Shown here one piece after another: positions 7,420 to 13,803 of a DNA stretch of 13,803 nt; the first letter of the stretch is position 1, and each line of letters begins with the position of its first letter. The notes beneath the pieces are model-generated. The model worked only from the letters and a program-made list of their open reading frames with translations, made no database searches and was not told the DNA's origin. The position numbers and the translations under genes were made by a program. The DNA comes from CAMBDR01 sp046597185 (GTDB lineage Bacteria; Pseudomonadota; Gammaproteobacteria; Burkholderiales; Burkholderiaceae_D): the NCBI GenBank assembly GCA_046597185.1, contig JBKJLF010000754.1, positions 1-13,803 on the forward strand. The letters run 5' to 3'.

Positions 7420-7640
7420 GCGAGTCTGGCCCGGATACGAGCTAATGCGGCTTCGCCTGGCACCAAAAAACTTCGGCCTTCTGCAACCGCAGCTTCCCGC
7501 CTTAACGCCTCCTGCACCCAACATGATTCAATTTCATCGGCGTTGTTTTTGCTGGTGATGAGTTGTGCGAGAATGCGTTCCCGCTCCTCTTTGCCTAGAT
7601 CCATTACCTCGGCTTCTAGTAGTTCAAATGGCATTGACAT
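7416..7640 (-). CDS. Addiction module antitoxin (TIGR02574-like)
   Basis: The 74-residue product resembles the small addiction module component family (PF09720/TIGR02574). It has an N-terminal helix with a DLGKEERERILAQL pattern, a central tryptophan (W41) in a WVQEALRRE helix, and an ending rich in Ala and Arg after V-P-G-E (60-63). These antitoxins bind and neutralise a RelE/ParE toxin encoded just downstream and usually repress their own promoter. GGAG lies six bases before the ATG, supporting the start. Its stop overlaps the toxin start (ATGA at 7416-7419). It is intact, whereas the toxin partner has a nonsense codon, so it may now be an orphan that persists without a lethal partner. Confidence 0.87.
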   Translation of the reverse strand: MSMPFELLEAEVMDLGKEERERILAQLITSKNNADEIESCWVQEALRREAAVAEGRSFLVPGEAALARIRARLA

Positions 7641-7690
7641 GGTTTTCTCCTGAATAATTCGCTTGCTTGCCCTTGTGCTATGTTTATCGT

Positions 7691-7719
7691 AGTGTAGCGG
7701 TTTTCGCGAAAGGTTAGAA
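7691..7719 (-). promoter_or_regulatory. Candidate TA promoter with internal palindrome
   Basis: On the minus strand TACACT (7691-7696) could serve as the -10, with TTCTAA (7714-7719) 17 bases upstream as a weak -35. The perfect 10-base palindrome TTTCGCGAAA (7702-7711) sits in the spacer, about 60 bases before the antitoxin start. This is a suitable place for autorepression by the antitoxin or the toxin-antitoxin complex. Both boxes are weak. Confidence 0.3.
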
Positions 7720-7766
7720 GACTTTCCTTTGTTATTGCAATATTTTTACTTGCGATAAGTGATTTG

Positions 7767-7785
7767 AAAAAAACGCTCGCTGCGT
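7767..7785 (-). terminator. Intrinsic terminator after ygiQ
   Basis: On the minus strand, just past the ygiQ stop at 7807, ACGC (7782-7785) and GCGT (7773-7776) form a short stem around a 5-base loop, extendable by one G-U pair. It is followed by seven consecutive T (7767-7773). The U tract is strong but the stem is short. Confidence 0.5.
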
Positions 7786-7806
7786 CGGTAATCAATATGG
7801 CCAGGG

Positions 7807-10092
7807 CTACCTTTTCGTTACGTTTGTGGGGCGCGCGCGTGCCGTCGCCTTGGTGCGTGCGCCTGGCTTGGCCTCAAACTGCGCTGGCGGCCTGGCATCT
7901 GGCTTAACGGCCAGCTTGGTGCCGACTTTGCCAGCCGTTTTATTTGGATGAGCCCGTACCTCTTGCGCCTGGTTTTTTCGTTGCGCCAAAGGCGTGGCCG
8001 CATTACCTTCCGCCGCACTCCAGGCTGGAATCAAATGTTTGGCCCCATTCCCAATCAAATCGCTGCGCCCCATGCGCTTCAAGCCTTCGCGTAAAATCGG
8101 CCAGTTGGCGGGGTCATGAAAGCGCAAAAAGGCTTTGTGCAAGCGCCGCACTTGGCCGCTGCGCGCCGTTTCCACGGCTTCAGAATCTTCCGTCACTTTA
8201 TGCAGCGGGTTTTTGCGCGTGTGGTACATGGTGGTGGCCATCGCCATCGGGGTGGGCATAAAGGTTTGCACCTGATCGAGTTTGAAATCGTTTTTCTTCA
8301 ACCACAGCGCCAGATTGAGCATGTCTTCATCGGTGCAACCGGGGTGGGCGGCGATGAAGTAGGGGATCAGATATTGCTTTTTACCCGCTTCTGCCGAAAA
8401 GCGTTCAAACATTTTTTTGAATTCATCATAACTGCCAATACCCGGTTTCATCATTTTGGACAGGGTATTTTCTTCAGTATGCTCGGGCGCGATTTTTAAC
8501 AGGCCGCCCACATGGTGCGTCACCAGTTCTTTTACATATTCGGGCGAGCGTACCGCCAGATCGTAGCGCAAACCGGAGCTAACCAGCACTTTTTTGATGC
8601 CGGGCAGGGCGCGCGCCTTGCGGTACACCGAAATCAGCTTGCTGTGATCGGTATTCAAGTTCGAGCAAATGGTTGGGTACACGCACGACAGGCGGCGGCA
8701 TGAGGTTTCAATTTCTTTACTCTTGCAGGCGAGCCGATACATATTGGCGGTGGGGCCGCCCAAATCGGAAATGGTGCCCGTAAAGCCTTTGGTTTTATCG
8801 CGGATTTCTTCAATTTCACGCAAAATGGAAGGTTCCGAGCGGCTTTGAATGATGCGCCCTTCGTGTTCGGTAATCGAACAAAAAGTGCAACCGCCAAAGC
8901 AGCCACGCATGATATTGACCGAGAAACGGATCATTTCCCACGCGGGAATGCGCGCGTTGCCATAGCTGGGGTGCGGCGCGCGCGCGTAAGGCATGCCGTA
9001 CACGCCATCCATTTCATCCATTTCAAGTGGCAGCGGCGGTGGATTGAGCCAAACATCGCGGTTGCCATGCGCCTGCACCAGCGCGCGCGCGTTGCCGGGG
9101 TTGGATTCGAGGTGGAACACGCGCGAAGCGTGCGCATACATGACCAAATCTTGTGAAACTTGCTCGTAAGATGGCAAACGTACCACGGTTTTGTTGCGTT
9201 GCTCTTTCAGGGCCGCTTGTCGCTCTTCGCGGCTCAGGATCAGCATCGGGATTGGCTTGGGTGCGGCTGCAGGTGCAGCGTCGGGCCCATTGCCATTTTG
9301 CGTGGCGCAATCAGATTTGCTCTCTGGTGCCATCGCATACGGATCAGGATGCGGATCAATCCGACCCGGCGTATCGACCCGGGTGGAATTGGCTTCGCTC
9401 CAATCCTCGGCCGGTTTCCAGCCGGGCGGCACCATAAACGCGGTGCCGCGCAAGTCGCGAATTTGCTTGATATCTTCGCCCGCCGCCAAACGATGCGTGA
9501 GTGCTACCAAAGCGCGCTCGGCATTGCCAAACAATAAAAGATCGGCTTTCGAATCGGGCAAAACCGAGCGCCGCACTTTGTCGGACCAATAATCGTAATG
9601 CGCAATCCGGCGCAAACTCGCTTCAATGCTGCCGATGATGACATTGGCATCGGGAAACGCTTCCCGTACGCGTTGCGCGTACACCACCACGGTGCGATCA
9701 GGCCGTTTGTCCGGCGCGCCATTCGGGGTGTAAGCATCCTCGGAGCGAATTTTACGGTCGGCCGTATAGCGGTTGACCATGGAATCCATATTGCCGGCGG
9801 TCACACCAAAATACAGGCGCGGCTTACCTAATGCCCGAAAGGCATCGGCAGAAAGCCAGTCGGGTTGGCTGATAATGCCCACTTTATACCCTTGCGCCTC
9901 CAGCAAACGCCCTACCAGCGCCATGCCAAAGCTGGGGTGATCGATATAGGCGTCGCCGGTGACGAGGATCACATCGCACTCAGTCCAGCCGAGTTGTTGC
10001 ATTTCTGCCCGTGACATGGGCAAAAACGGGGCCGCAGGCGCACGTTTGGAGGCGCTGGGGACGGATGCGAATAAATTTTTAGTTGGGTTCAT
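7807..10092 (-). CDS. ygiQ: YgiQ family radical SAM protein (UPF0313)
   Basis: The 761-residue product closely resembles E. coli YgiQ along its length. The N-terminal domain carries PFLPMSRAEM, LVTGDAYIDHPSFG and GVTAGNMDSMVNRYTADRK. The radical SAM cluster motif CFGGCTFC gives C398, C402 and C405 (CX3CX2C), which bind a [4Fe-4S] cluster and S-adenosylmethionine. ISDLGGPTANMY, LKIAPEHTEE and PYFIAAHPG follow. The last 60 residues are a basic low-complexity tail. E. coli YgiQ is about 740 residues, so this length is normal. The family reaction is not firmly known; YgiQ is a cytosolic iron-sulfur enzyme. The frame stays open upstream to an ATG at 10332, but conserved sequence starts near 10092 and the extra 80 residues look non-coding and overlap the cheW promoter region. 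No Shine-Dalgarno sequence precedes the chosen ATG. Confidence 0.95.
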   Translation of the reverse strand: MNPTKNLFASVPSASKRAPAAPFLPMSRAEMQQLGWTECDVILVTGDAYIDHPSFGMALVGRLLEAQGYKVGIISQPDWLSADAFRALGKPRLYFGVTAGNMDSMVNRYTADRKIRSEDAYTPNGAPDKRPDRTVVVYAQRVREAFPDANVIIGSIEASLRRIAHYDYWSDKVRRSVLPDSKADLLLFGNAERALVALTHRLAAGEDIKQIRDLRGTAFMVPPGWKPAEDWSEANSTRVDTPGRIDPHPDPYAMAPESKSDCATQNGNGPDAAPAAAPKPIPMLILSREERQAALKEQRNKTVVRLPSYEQVSQDLVMYAHASRVFHLESNPGNARALVQAHGNRDVWLNPPPLPLEMDEMDGVYGMPYARAPHPSYGNARIPAWEMIRFSVNIMRGCFGGCTFCSITEHEGRIIQSRSEPSILREIEEIRDKTKGFTGTISDLGGPTANMYRLACKSKEIETSCRRLSCVYPTICSNLNTDHSKLISVYRKARALPGIKKVLVSSGLRYDLAVRSPEYVKELVTHHVGGLLKIAPEHTEENTLSKMMKPGIGSYDEFKKMFERFSAEAGKKQYLIPYFIAAHPGCTDEDMLNLALWLKKNDFKLDQVQTFMPTPMAMATTMYHTRKNPLHKVTEDSEAVETARSGQVRRLHKAFLRFHDPANWPILREGLKRMGRSDLIGNGAKHLIPAWSAAEGNAATPLAQRKNQAQEVRAHPNKTAGKVGTKLAVKPDARPPAQFEAKPGARTKATARARPTNVTKR

Positions 10093-10171
10093 AGGGGCAG
10101 TATTGTACTCGAATAATCGCCTCCGGTGGCAGGCTTTATCTAATCGCCCTGCAAAGGATAAGGTTTGTACT

Positions 10172-10194
10172 GATTCCAACAAACGGTTGGAATC
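10172..10194. repeat. Perfect 9-bp inverted repeat between ygiQ and cheW
   Basis: GATTCCAAC (10172-10180) and GTTGGAATC (10186-10194) are perfect reverse complements around a 5-base spacer. It lies in the 266-base divergent intergenic region, about 80 bases upstream of ygiQ and 165 upstream of cheW. No T run follows on either strand, so it is not an obvious terminator. A protein-binding operator or an RNA hairpin in a ygiQ leader are both possible. The rest of this gap holds only the candidate cheW promoter. Confidence 0.5.
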
Positions 10195-10287
10195 GGCCAA
10201 ACAGGCGCATGGGTGTTGGGTTCCTGCAAGCCAAAGCTGCCGCAAACAATTTAGTTGCGCGGCTTGTCGTAAAAAGTCGCCAAACAA

Positions 10288-10316
10288 GTGCAAGAGCAGC
10301 CAACGCGTGCTACAGT
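10288..10316 (+). promoter_or_regulatory. Candidate extended -10 promoter of cheW
   Basis: TGCTACAGT ending at 10316 matches the extended -10 pattern TGnTAnnnT (TACAGT at 10311-10316). The -35 candidate GTGCAA (10288-10293) is 17 bases upstream but weak (3 of 6). No flagellar sigma-28 pattern was found here. The start codon of cheW is about 43 bases downstream. Confidence 0.35.
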
Positions 10317-10358
10317 AACACGCATGGCTCACTTGAAATTTACTCGCAAGGATCGATC

Positions 10359-10868
10359 ATGGCACAAAATCCAACCAATACTTCCGGCTTAACCTTGTCA
10401 TCAGGCAAAGATATTGCCGGGCATGAATTTCTTGCCTTTACTTTGGGGCAAGAAGAATATGGTATTGATATTTTAAAAGTGCAAGAAATTCGCGGTTACG
10501 AAGCCGTTACCCGCATCGCGAATGCACCCGAATTTATCAAGGGCGTTATTAATTTGCGCGGCATCATCATTCCGGTGGTGGATATGCGCATCAAATTCAA
10601 CCTCGGCACACCCACCTATGACCAATTTACCGTGGTCATCATCCTCAATATTGGTGGCCGCATCATGGGCATGGTGGTGGACAGTGTGTCCGACGTGACC
10701 ACCTTGTCACCTGAACAAGTTAAACCCGCACCCGAAATGGGCACCGCGTTTAACACCAATTACCTGATCGGCCTTGGCACCATCGATGAGCGCATGCTGA
10801 TTTTGGTGGATATCGACAAACTCATGTCCAGTTCTGAGATGGGCTTGATCGAAAAATTAGCGGGCTAA
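10359..10868 (+). CDS. cheW: Chemotaxis coupling protein CheW
   Basis: The 169-residue product is a single CheW domain. Landmarks are FTLGQEEYGIDILKVQEIRG (27-46), the conserved INLRG (64-68) followed by IIPVVDMR, and the later VVDSVSDV strand. CheW links membrane chemoreceptors to the kinase CheA in cytoplasmic arrays, so it fits next to the receptor gene that follows. Length is typical for the family. The ATG at 10359 has AAGGA six bases upstream. A longer in-frame start at 10209 has no family match and would overlap the promoter region. No cheA, cheY, cheB or cheR lies in the window, so the partners must be elsewhere in the genome. Confidence 0.95.
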   Translation: MAQNPTNTSGLTLSSGKDIAGHEFLAFTLGQEEYGIDILKVQEIRGYEAVTRIANAPEFIKGVINLRGIIIPVVDMRIKFNLGTPTYDQFTVVIILNIGGRIMGMVVDSVSDVTTLSPEQVKPAPEMGTAFNTNYLIGLGTIDERMLILVDIDKLMSSSEMGLIEKLAG

Positions 10869-10889
10869 GTCTGCTTACATTGTTTGATG

Positions 10890-10914
10890 GCCACCTTTGA
10901 AAGAAAAGGGTGGC
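10890..10914 (+). terminator. Hairpin between cheW and the receptor gene
   Basis: GCCACC (10890-10895) pairs with GGTGGC (10909-10914), and the stem extends through one U-G and two U-A pairs to give about 9 bp around a 7-base loop. No clear T run follows, so termination would be weak or partial. It directly abuts the candidate promoter of the receptor gene. Confidence 0.4.
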
Positions 10915-10943
10915 TTGTCACGCGTTGTGCGAGCGGTAATGAT
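10915..10943 (+). promoter_or_regulatory. Candidate promoter of the chemoreceptor gene
   Basis: TTGTCA (10915-10920, five of six matches to the -35 consensus) and AATGAT (10938-10943, four of six to the -10 consensus) are 17 bases apart. They lie 30 bases ahead of the start codon. With the hairpin before it, this suggests the receptor can be expressed separately from cheW. Confidence 0.4.
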
Positions 10944-10972
10944 GTGAAAAATGCTTTTTTAATGAGGAAATG

Positions 10973-12697
10973 ATGAACTTCGCAAATTTTAAAATCGGCA
11001 CCCGCCTGCAAATGGGCTTTGGCTTGGTGATGGGGCTGATGGCGCTTGTGATTGTGCTGGGTTCGGTTCGCTTCCTTGCCTTGGGGCAAATGAACAAAAA
11101 AATGACTCAGGAAGATTGGGTGAGTGCTTCCTTGGTAGTGGATGTTGAATCGGTTGCACGTGAGAATGCGGCCATGACCTTCGCCTTAATTATTACGCCT
11201 GATAAAGCGCAGCGTAGCAAGTTTTATGCACGTATTGATGCGAATCGCCGTACTATCTCGGATGATATGGCCAAGCTGGAACCTTTGGTGACCCGTGCCG
11301 AAGAAAAGGCCTTGTTTGCAAAAATCAGTGAAAACCGCCAGGCTTATTTAAAGGCCTTTGCCAAAGTGACCGATTTGGTGGAGGCCGATGAAAAGGATAA
11401 AGCCAGCGCGGCGATGATTGGTGAAGCCTTTCCGGCCATGGATGCCATGTTGGCAGCCATTCGTGAGATGGTTAAACACCAGAAAACGGATGTTGAGAGT
11501 AAAAGTGCTGACATTCAATCGGCCATTGAATCGTCTTTGACCTTGATGATTGGTATTGGTGTGGTGGGTTTGCTGGTTGGTGGCTTGTTTGCCGTGGCTA
11601 CCGGGCGTTCGATTATTTTGCCGCTGGCGCAAGCAGTCGGTGTGGCGCGCAGAGTGGCGGAAGGTGATTTGACCACCCAAATTGAGGTGAAATCGACCGA
11701 TGAAACCGGGCAATTGTTGCAAGCTTTAAAAGATATGAATACCAGCCTGGATAAAACCGTCGGCGAGGTGCGCGCCAGCACCGAAACCATTGCCACCGCT
11801 TCCAGCCAAATTGCCGCAGGCAACCAGGATTTATCGGCACGTACCGAATCGCAAGCCAGTTCGCTGGAAGAAACCGCCAGCTCGATGGAAGAGCTGACCG
11901 AAACTGTGAAGCAAAATGCGGATAACGCGCGTCAGGCCAATCAATTGGTCATCTCTGCGTCGTCGGTGGCCGAGCGCGGCGGCCAGGTGGTGTCGCAAGT
12001 GGTGGATACCATGAGTGCAATTAAAGAGAGTTCGCGCAAAATTGTCGATATTATTGGTGTGATCGACGGCATTGCCTTTCAAACCAATATTTTGGCCTTG
12101 AATGCGGCGGTGGAAGCGGCTCGGGCTGGCGAGCAAGGGCGCGGCTTTGCCGTGGTGGCGTCCGAAGTGCGTAATCTGGCGCAACGCTCTGCTGCAGCCG
12201 CCAAGGAAATCAAGGCCTTGATCGGTGATTCGGTTGAAAAAGTGGAAGATGGCGGCAAGTTGGTAGATGAAGCCGGGCAAACCATGGAATTAATTGTCAC
12301 CTCGGTCAAACAAGTGGCCGATATTATGAGTGAAATTACCGCCGCCAGCCAGGAGCAGAGCAGCGGTATCGAACAGGTGAGCGATGCGATTGCGCAAATG
12401 GATGAAATGACTTCGCAAAATGCTGCCTTGGTGGAACAAGCGGCTGCGGCAGCGCAAAGCATGCAAGATCAGGCGCAAACCTTGTCGCAAGCGGTGGGGG
12501 TATTTCAGTTATCAAGCCAGCGGTCAAATCAATCATCAACCAGGCCGATGGCAAAAGCGGCATCAGTTGCACGTGCTGCGCCCCGCGTCGCGCCAGCCCG
12601 ACCAGCCAGCGCATCTGCACGCTCGCCCACAAAACAGCTTCCCGCCAAACCGCGCCCGGCCACCAAGCCTGCCGAAAGTGATTGGGAAGAGTTTTGA
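10973..12697 (+). CDS. Methyl-accepting chemotaxis protein
   Basis: The 574-residue transmembrane chemoreceptor has membrane helix 1 (about residues 13-36), a periplasmic helical region of the four-helix-bundle type (about 40-188), and membrane helix 2 (about 189-211). A HAMP linker (212-264) and a long cytoplasmic coiled coil follow. The hairpin tip (about 364-397; GIAFQTNILALNAAVEAARA and on through GFAVVA) is the CheA/CheW contact site. After residue 515 comes a Pro/Ala/Arg-rich flexible tail ending in DWEEF. This fits the xWxxF pentapeptide that tethers CheR (and CheB) in other receptors. Of two adjacent ATG codons I chose the second, since GAGG lies five bases before it and only two before the first (10970). 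The ligand cannot be read from sequence. It is encoded 104 bases after cheW. Confidence 0.95.
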   Translation: MNFANFKIGTRLQMGFGLVMGLMALVIVLGSVRFLALGQMNKKMTQEDWVSASLVVDVESVARENAAMTFALIITPDKAQRSKFYARIDANRRTISDDMAKLEPLVTRAEEKALFAKISENRQAYLKAFAKVTDLVEADEKDKASAAMIGEAFPAMDAMLAAIREMVKHQKTDVESKSADIQSAIESSLTLMIGIGVVGLLVGGLFAVATGRSIILPLAQAVGVARRVAEGDLTTQIEVKSTDETGQLLQALKDMNTSLDKTVGEVRASTETIATASSQIAAGNQDLSARTESQASSLEETASSMEELTETVKQNADNARQANQLVISASSVAERGGQVVSQVVDTMSAIKESSRKIVDIIGVIDGIAFQTNILALNAAVEAARAGEQGRGFAVVASEVRNLAQRSAAAAKEIKALIGDSVEKVEDGGKLVDEAGQTMELIVTSVKQVADIMSEITAASQEQSSGIEQVSDAIAQMDEMTSQNAALVEQAAAAAQSMQDQAQTLSQAVGVFQLSSQRSNQSSTRPMAKAASVARAAPRVAPARPASASARSPTKQLPAKPRPATKPAESDWEEF

Positions 12698-12715
12698 GCC
12701 GCTATGCGCAGCACT

Positions 12716-13591
12716 TTACAAAGCCGCCGCTGCATCGCAAGTGGCTTTGTCGGTGCCAATGGCTTGATGACGAACTTCATAATTGCCGGCAATAAGTTGT
12801 TCGGCAGTGAATTTTTGCCGACCTTTGACCATTAAATAACGCACAATCTGGTTATTGCCGACATCAAATAATCTGACAAAAATATCATTCATATTGTGGC
12901 TGTTGTCAATCGTCACGTGGGTATTGCCACCCAAATTGCCAACCTGATAACCATTAATATAACCCGATTGGGCTGGCCAGTCTTCGCCATTGGGCGCGGT
13001 TTCTTTGCGTAGCAGTGGGTTGCAGATATTGACGGTTTCTGGCAAACGGAATTCGGAAATAGCAATAATGCGATTTTCTTCGGGTTTGGCGGCCGCTTCA
13101 ATCGGTTTGGCGACAGTCGCGGCAACAGCGGCAACGGGTAGTACCAGCTCGGCCGCTGGCTTGGGTTTGAATGAATTGGGCATAAAGGCCGACATGAAAC
13201 CGGTTTGTGCTTGCATTAATACCGCACTAAACCAACCAATGCCAACACAACCCAATAACACGGCCCACCATTTGGGGTCGCGGCTGGGGCGGTAGTGGGC
13301 AATGCTGGTAGGTTGATCGACCTTGCGAATTTTGTTTTCGGTGCTTTCCAGCCATTCCACTTCCCATTCTTCGGCGCTAATCCAATCGTCATGTTCTTTG
13401 CGGCGGTGCGGGTCAGACAGGGTGCTGTAGGCGGTATTTAAAATAGCCATGATGCGCGCTGCTTTTTCATCGCCCGGATTTTTATCGGGGTGATATTTTT
13501 GGCTAAGTGCTTTGTAGGCGGCCCGAATCACTTCTGGTGGGGCAACGCGAGCCACTTTCAGATTTTCGTAGTGCGTGTGTATTTTTGCCAT
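12716..13591 (-). CDS. Membrane-anchored J-domain (DnaJ-like) protein
   Basis: The 291-residue product opens with a J domain (about residues 7-68) with the essential HPD motif at 34-36 and the helix II and III pattern (IRAAYKALSQKYHPDKNPGD). J domains stimulate the ATPase of a DnaK/Hsp70. There is no Gly/Phe region or zinc finger, so it is a type III J-protein and not DnaJ itself. A Trp-rich charged linker leads to one membrane segment (about 108-126). An Ala/Pro-rich stretch and a C-terminal domain (about 183-285) follow, with cysteines C190 and C285. The J domain should face the cytoplasm, placing the C-terminal domain in the periplasm (inference). No clear Shine-Dalgarno sequence precedes the ATG; the region holds an 11-base near-tandem repeat (TTTTGATTGGA, TTTTGATTAGA). 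It converges on the receptor gene, with 18 bases between stops. Confidence 0.88.
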   Translation of the reverse strand: MAKIHTHYENLKVARVAPPEVIRAAYKALSQKYHPDKNPGDEKAARIMAILNTAYSTLSDPHRRKEHDDWISAEEWEVEWLESTENKIRKVDQPTSIAHYRPSRDPKWWAVLLGCVGIGWFSAVLMQAQTGFMSAFMPNSFKPKPAAELVLPVAAVAATVAKPIEAAAKPEENRIIAISEFRLPETVNICNPLLRKETAPNGEDWPAQSGYINGYQVGNLGGNTHVTIDNSHNMNDIFVRLFDVGNNQIVRYLMVKGRQKFTAEQLIAGNYEVRHQAIGTDKATCDAAAAL

Positions 13592-13649
13592 AATCTAATC
13601 AAAATCCAATCAAAACCTGTTTAAAACCGGGTAATACCTTTATCACTGA

Positions 13650-13803
13650 TTAAATAAATCGGGCGACCAGAAAAATAACCAGTGAAAGTAAAAGGGTCGA
13701 AGCAAACGGTAATAAAAACTGTCTGCCGAAGAGCTTGAAGCGTAAATCACCAGGTAAACGCCCAATCCCGAATTTTTCCAGCCAGGGTAGAAGCTTGGAA
13801 AAG
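13650..13803 (-). CDS. DUF2905 family membrane protein, 3' part
   Basis: The minus-strand frame is open from the window edge to TAA at 13650-13652 and encodes the last 50 residues of a small protein. The segment FGIGRLPGDLRFKLFGRQFL followed by a hydrophobic helix (about residues 31-49 of the fragment) matches the DUF2905 pattern (W-L-x-K-x-x-x-GRLPGD-x-x-x-x-x-x-x-F-x-x-P-hydrophobic). Family members are about 65-75 residues with two membrane helices, so roughly the first helix is outside the window. Function is unknown. It lies 58 bases upstream of the J-protein gene on the same strand, so the two could be co-transcribed. Confidence 0.75.
   Translation of the reverse strand, partial: FSKLLPWLEKFGIGRLPGDLRFKLFGRQFLLPFASTLLLSLVIFLVARFI

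Noticed and set aside
7420..7524. Longer toxin start at 7524
   Set aside because: It would lie wholly within the antitoxin gene in another frame; the ATG at 7419 in the ATGA overlap is the usual start for this module.
10261..10320. Flagellar sigma-28 promoter before cheW
   Set aside because: A TAAA-like element is present, but no GCCGATAA-like -10 lies at the right distance.
10093..10332. 80-codon N-terminal extension of ygiQ
   Set aside because: Similarity to YgiQ begins only near the ATG at 10092; the extension reads as random sequence rich in Cys and Leu and overlaps the cheW promoter region and the inverted repeat.
10209..10358. 50-codon N-terminal extension of cheW
   Set aside because: No family similarity, and the ATG at 10359 has a well-placed AAGGA; the extension overlaps the candidate promoter.
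1..13803. A new defence or mobile system
   Set aside because: No integrase, transposase, nuclease-helicase pair, reverse transcriptase, att-like repeats or array was found; apart from the disrupted toxin module, the genes belong to ordinary surface, metabolic and chemotaxis families.

Overview
The window looks like a piece of a betaproteobacterial chromosome, most likely Burkholderiales-like. This is inferred from the gene mix: a PEP-CTERM sorting tail, DUF4214 exoproteins, a YgiQ radical SAM protein, a CheW/MCP pair of the common betaproteobacterial type, a membrane-anchored J-protein and a DUF2905 protein. No rRNA or tRNA gene, IS element, CRISPR array or replication origin is visible. No stretch longer than 300 bases lacks a gene; the longest gap is 10093-10358.

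Left part (1-6065), cell surface and secretion: the 3' end of a plus-strand PEP-CTERM protein converges on a minus-strand block. A hairpin lies between the two ends. In transcription order the minus-strand block holds a small Sec-exported protein (5613-6065), a Sec-exported DUF4214 protein (4191-5537), and a 1266-residue DUF4214 / Ig-like / FG-GAP / RTX protein (220-4020) that resembles a type I secretion substrate. The large gene seems to have its own promoter, with a perfect palindrome over the -35 region. The DUF4214 protein has a stem-loop directly before its ribosome binding site.

Middle (6121-7806): a classical short-chain dehydrogenase on the plus strand, then a minus-strand type II toxin-antitoxin module. 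The antitoxin is intact. The ParE-type toxin has an in-frame TGA at codon 72; the 26 sense codons after it encode the expected family C-terminus, so this is a nonsense-disrupted toxin.

Right part (7807-13803): ygiQ on the minus strand and, divergent from it, cheW followed by a methyl-accepting chemotaxis protein on the plus strand. The receptor ends in a CheR-tether-like pentapeptide. CheW would couple this receptor to a CheA encoded elsewhere. Convergent with the receptor gene are a membrane-anchored J-domain protein and the 3' end of a DUF2905 membrane protein.

I do not see a clearly new multi-gene system. The most useful observations are the nonsense-broken toxin with its intact antitoxin, the two DUF4214 proteins with different apparent export routes side by side, and several palindromes at candidate regulatory positions.
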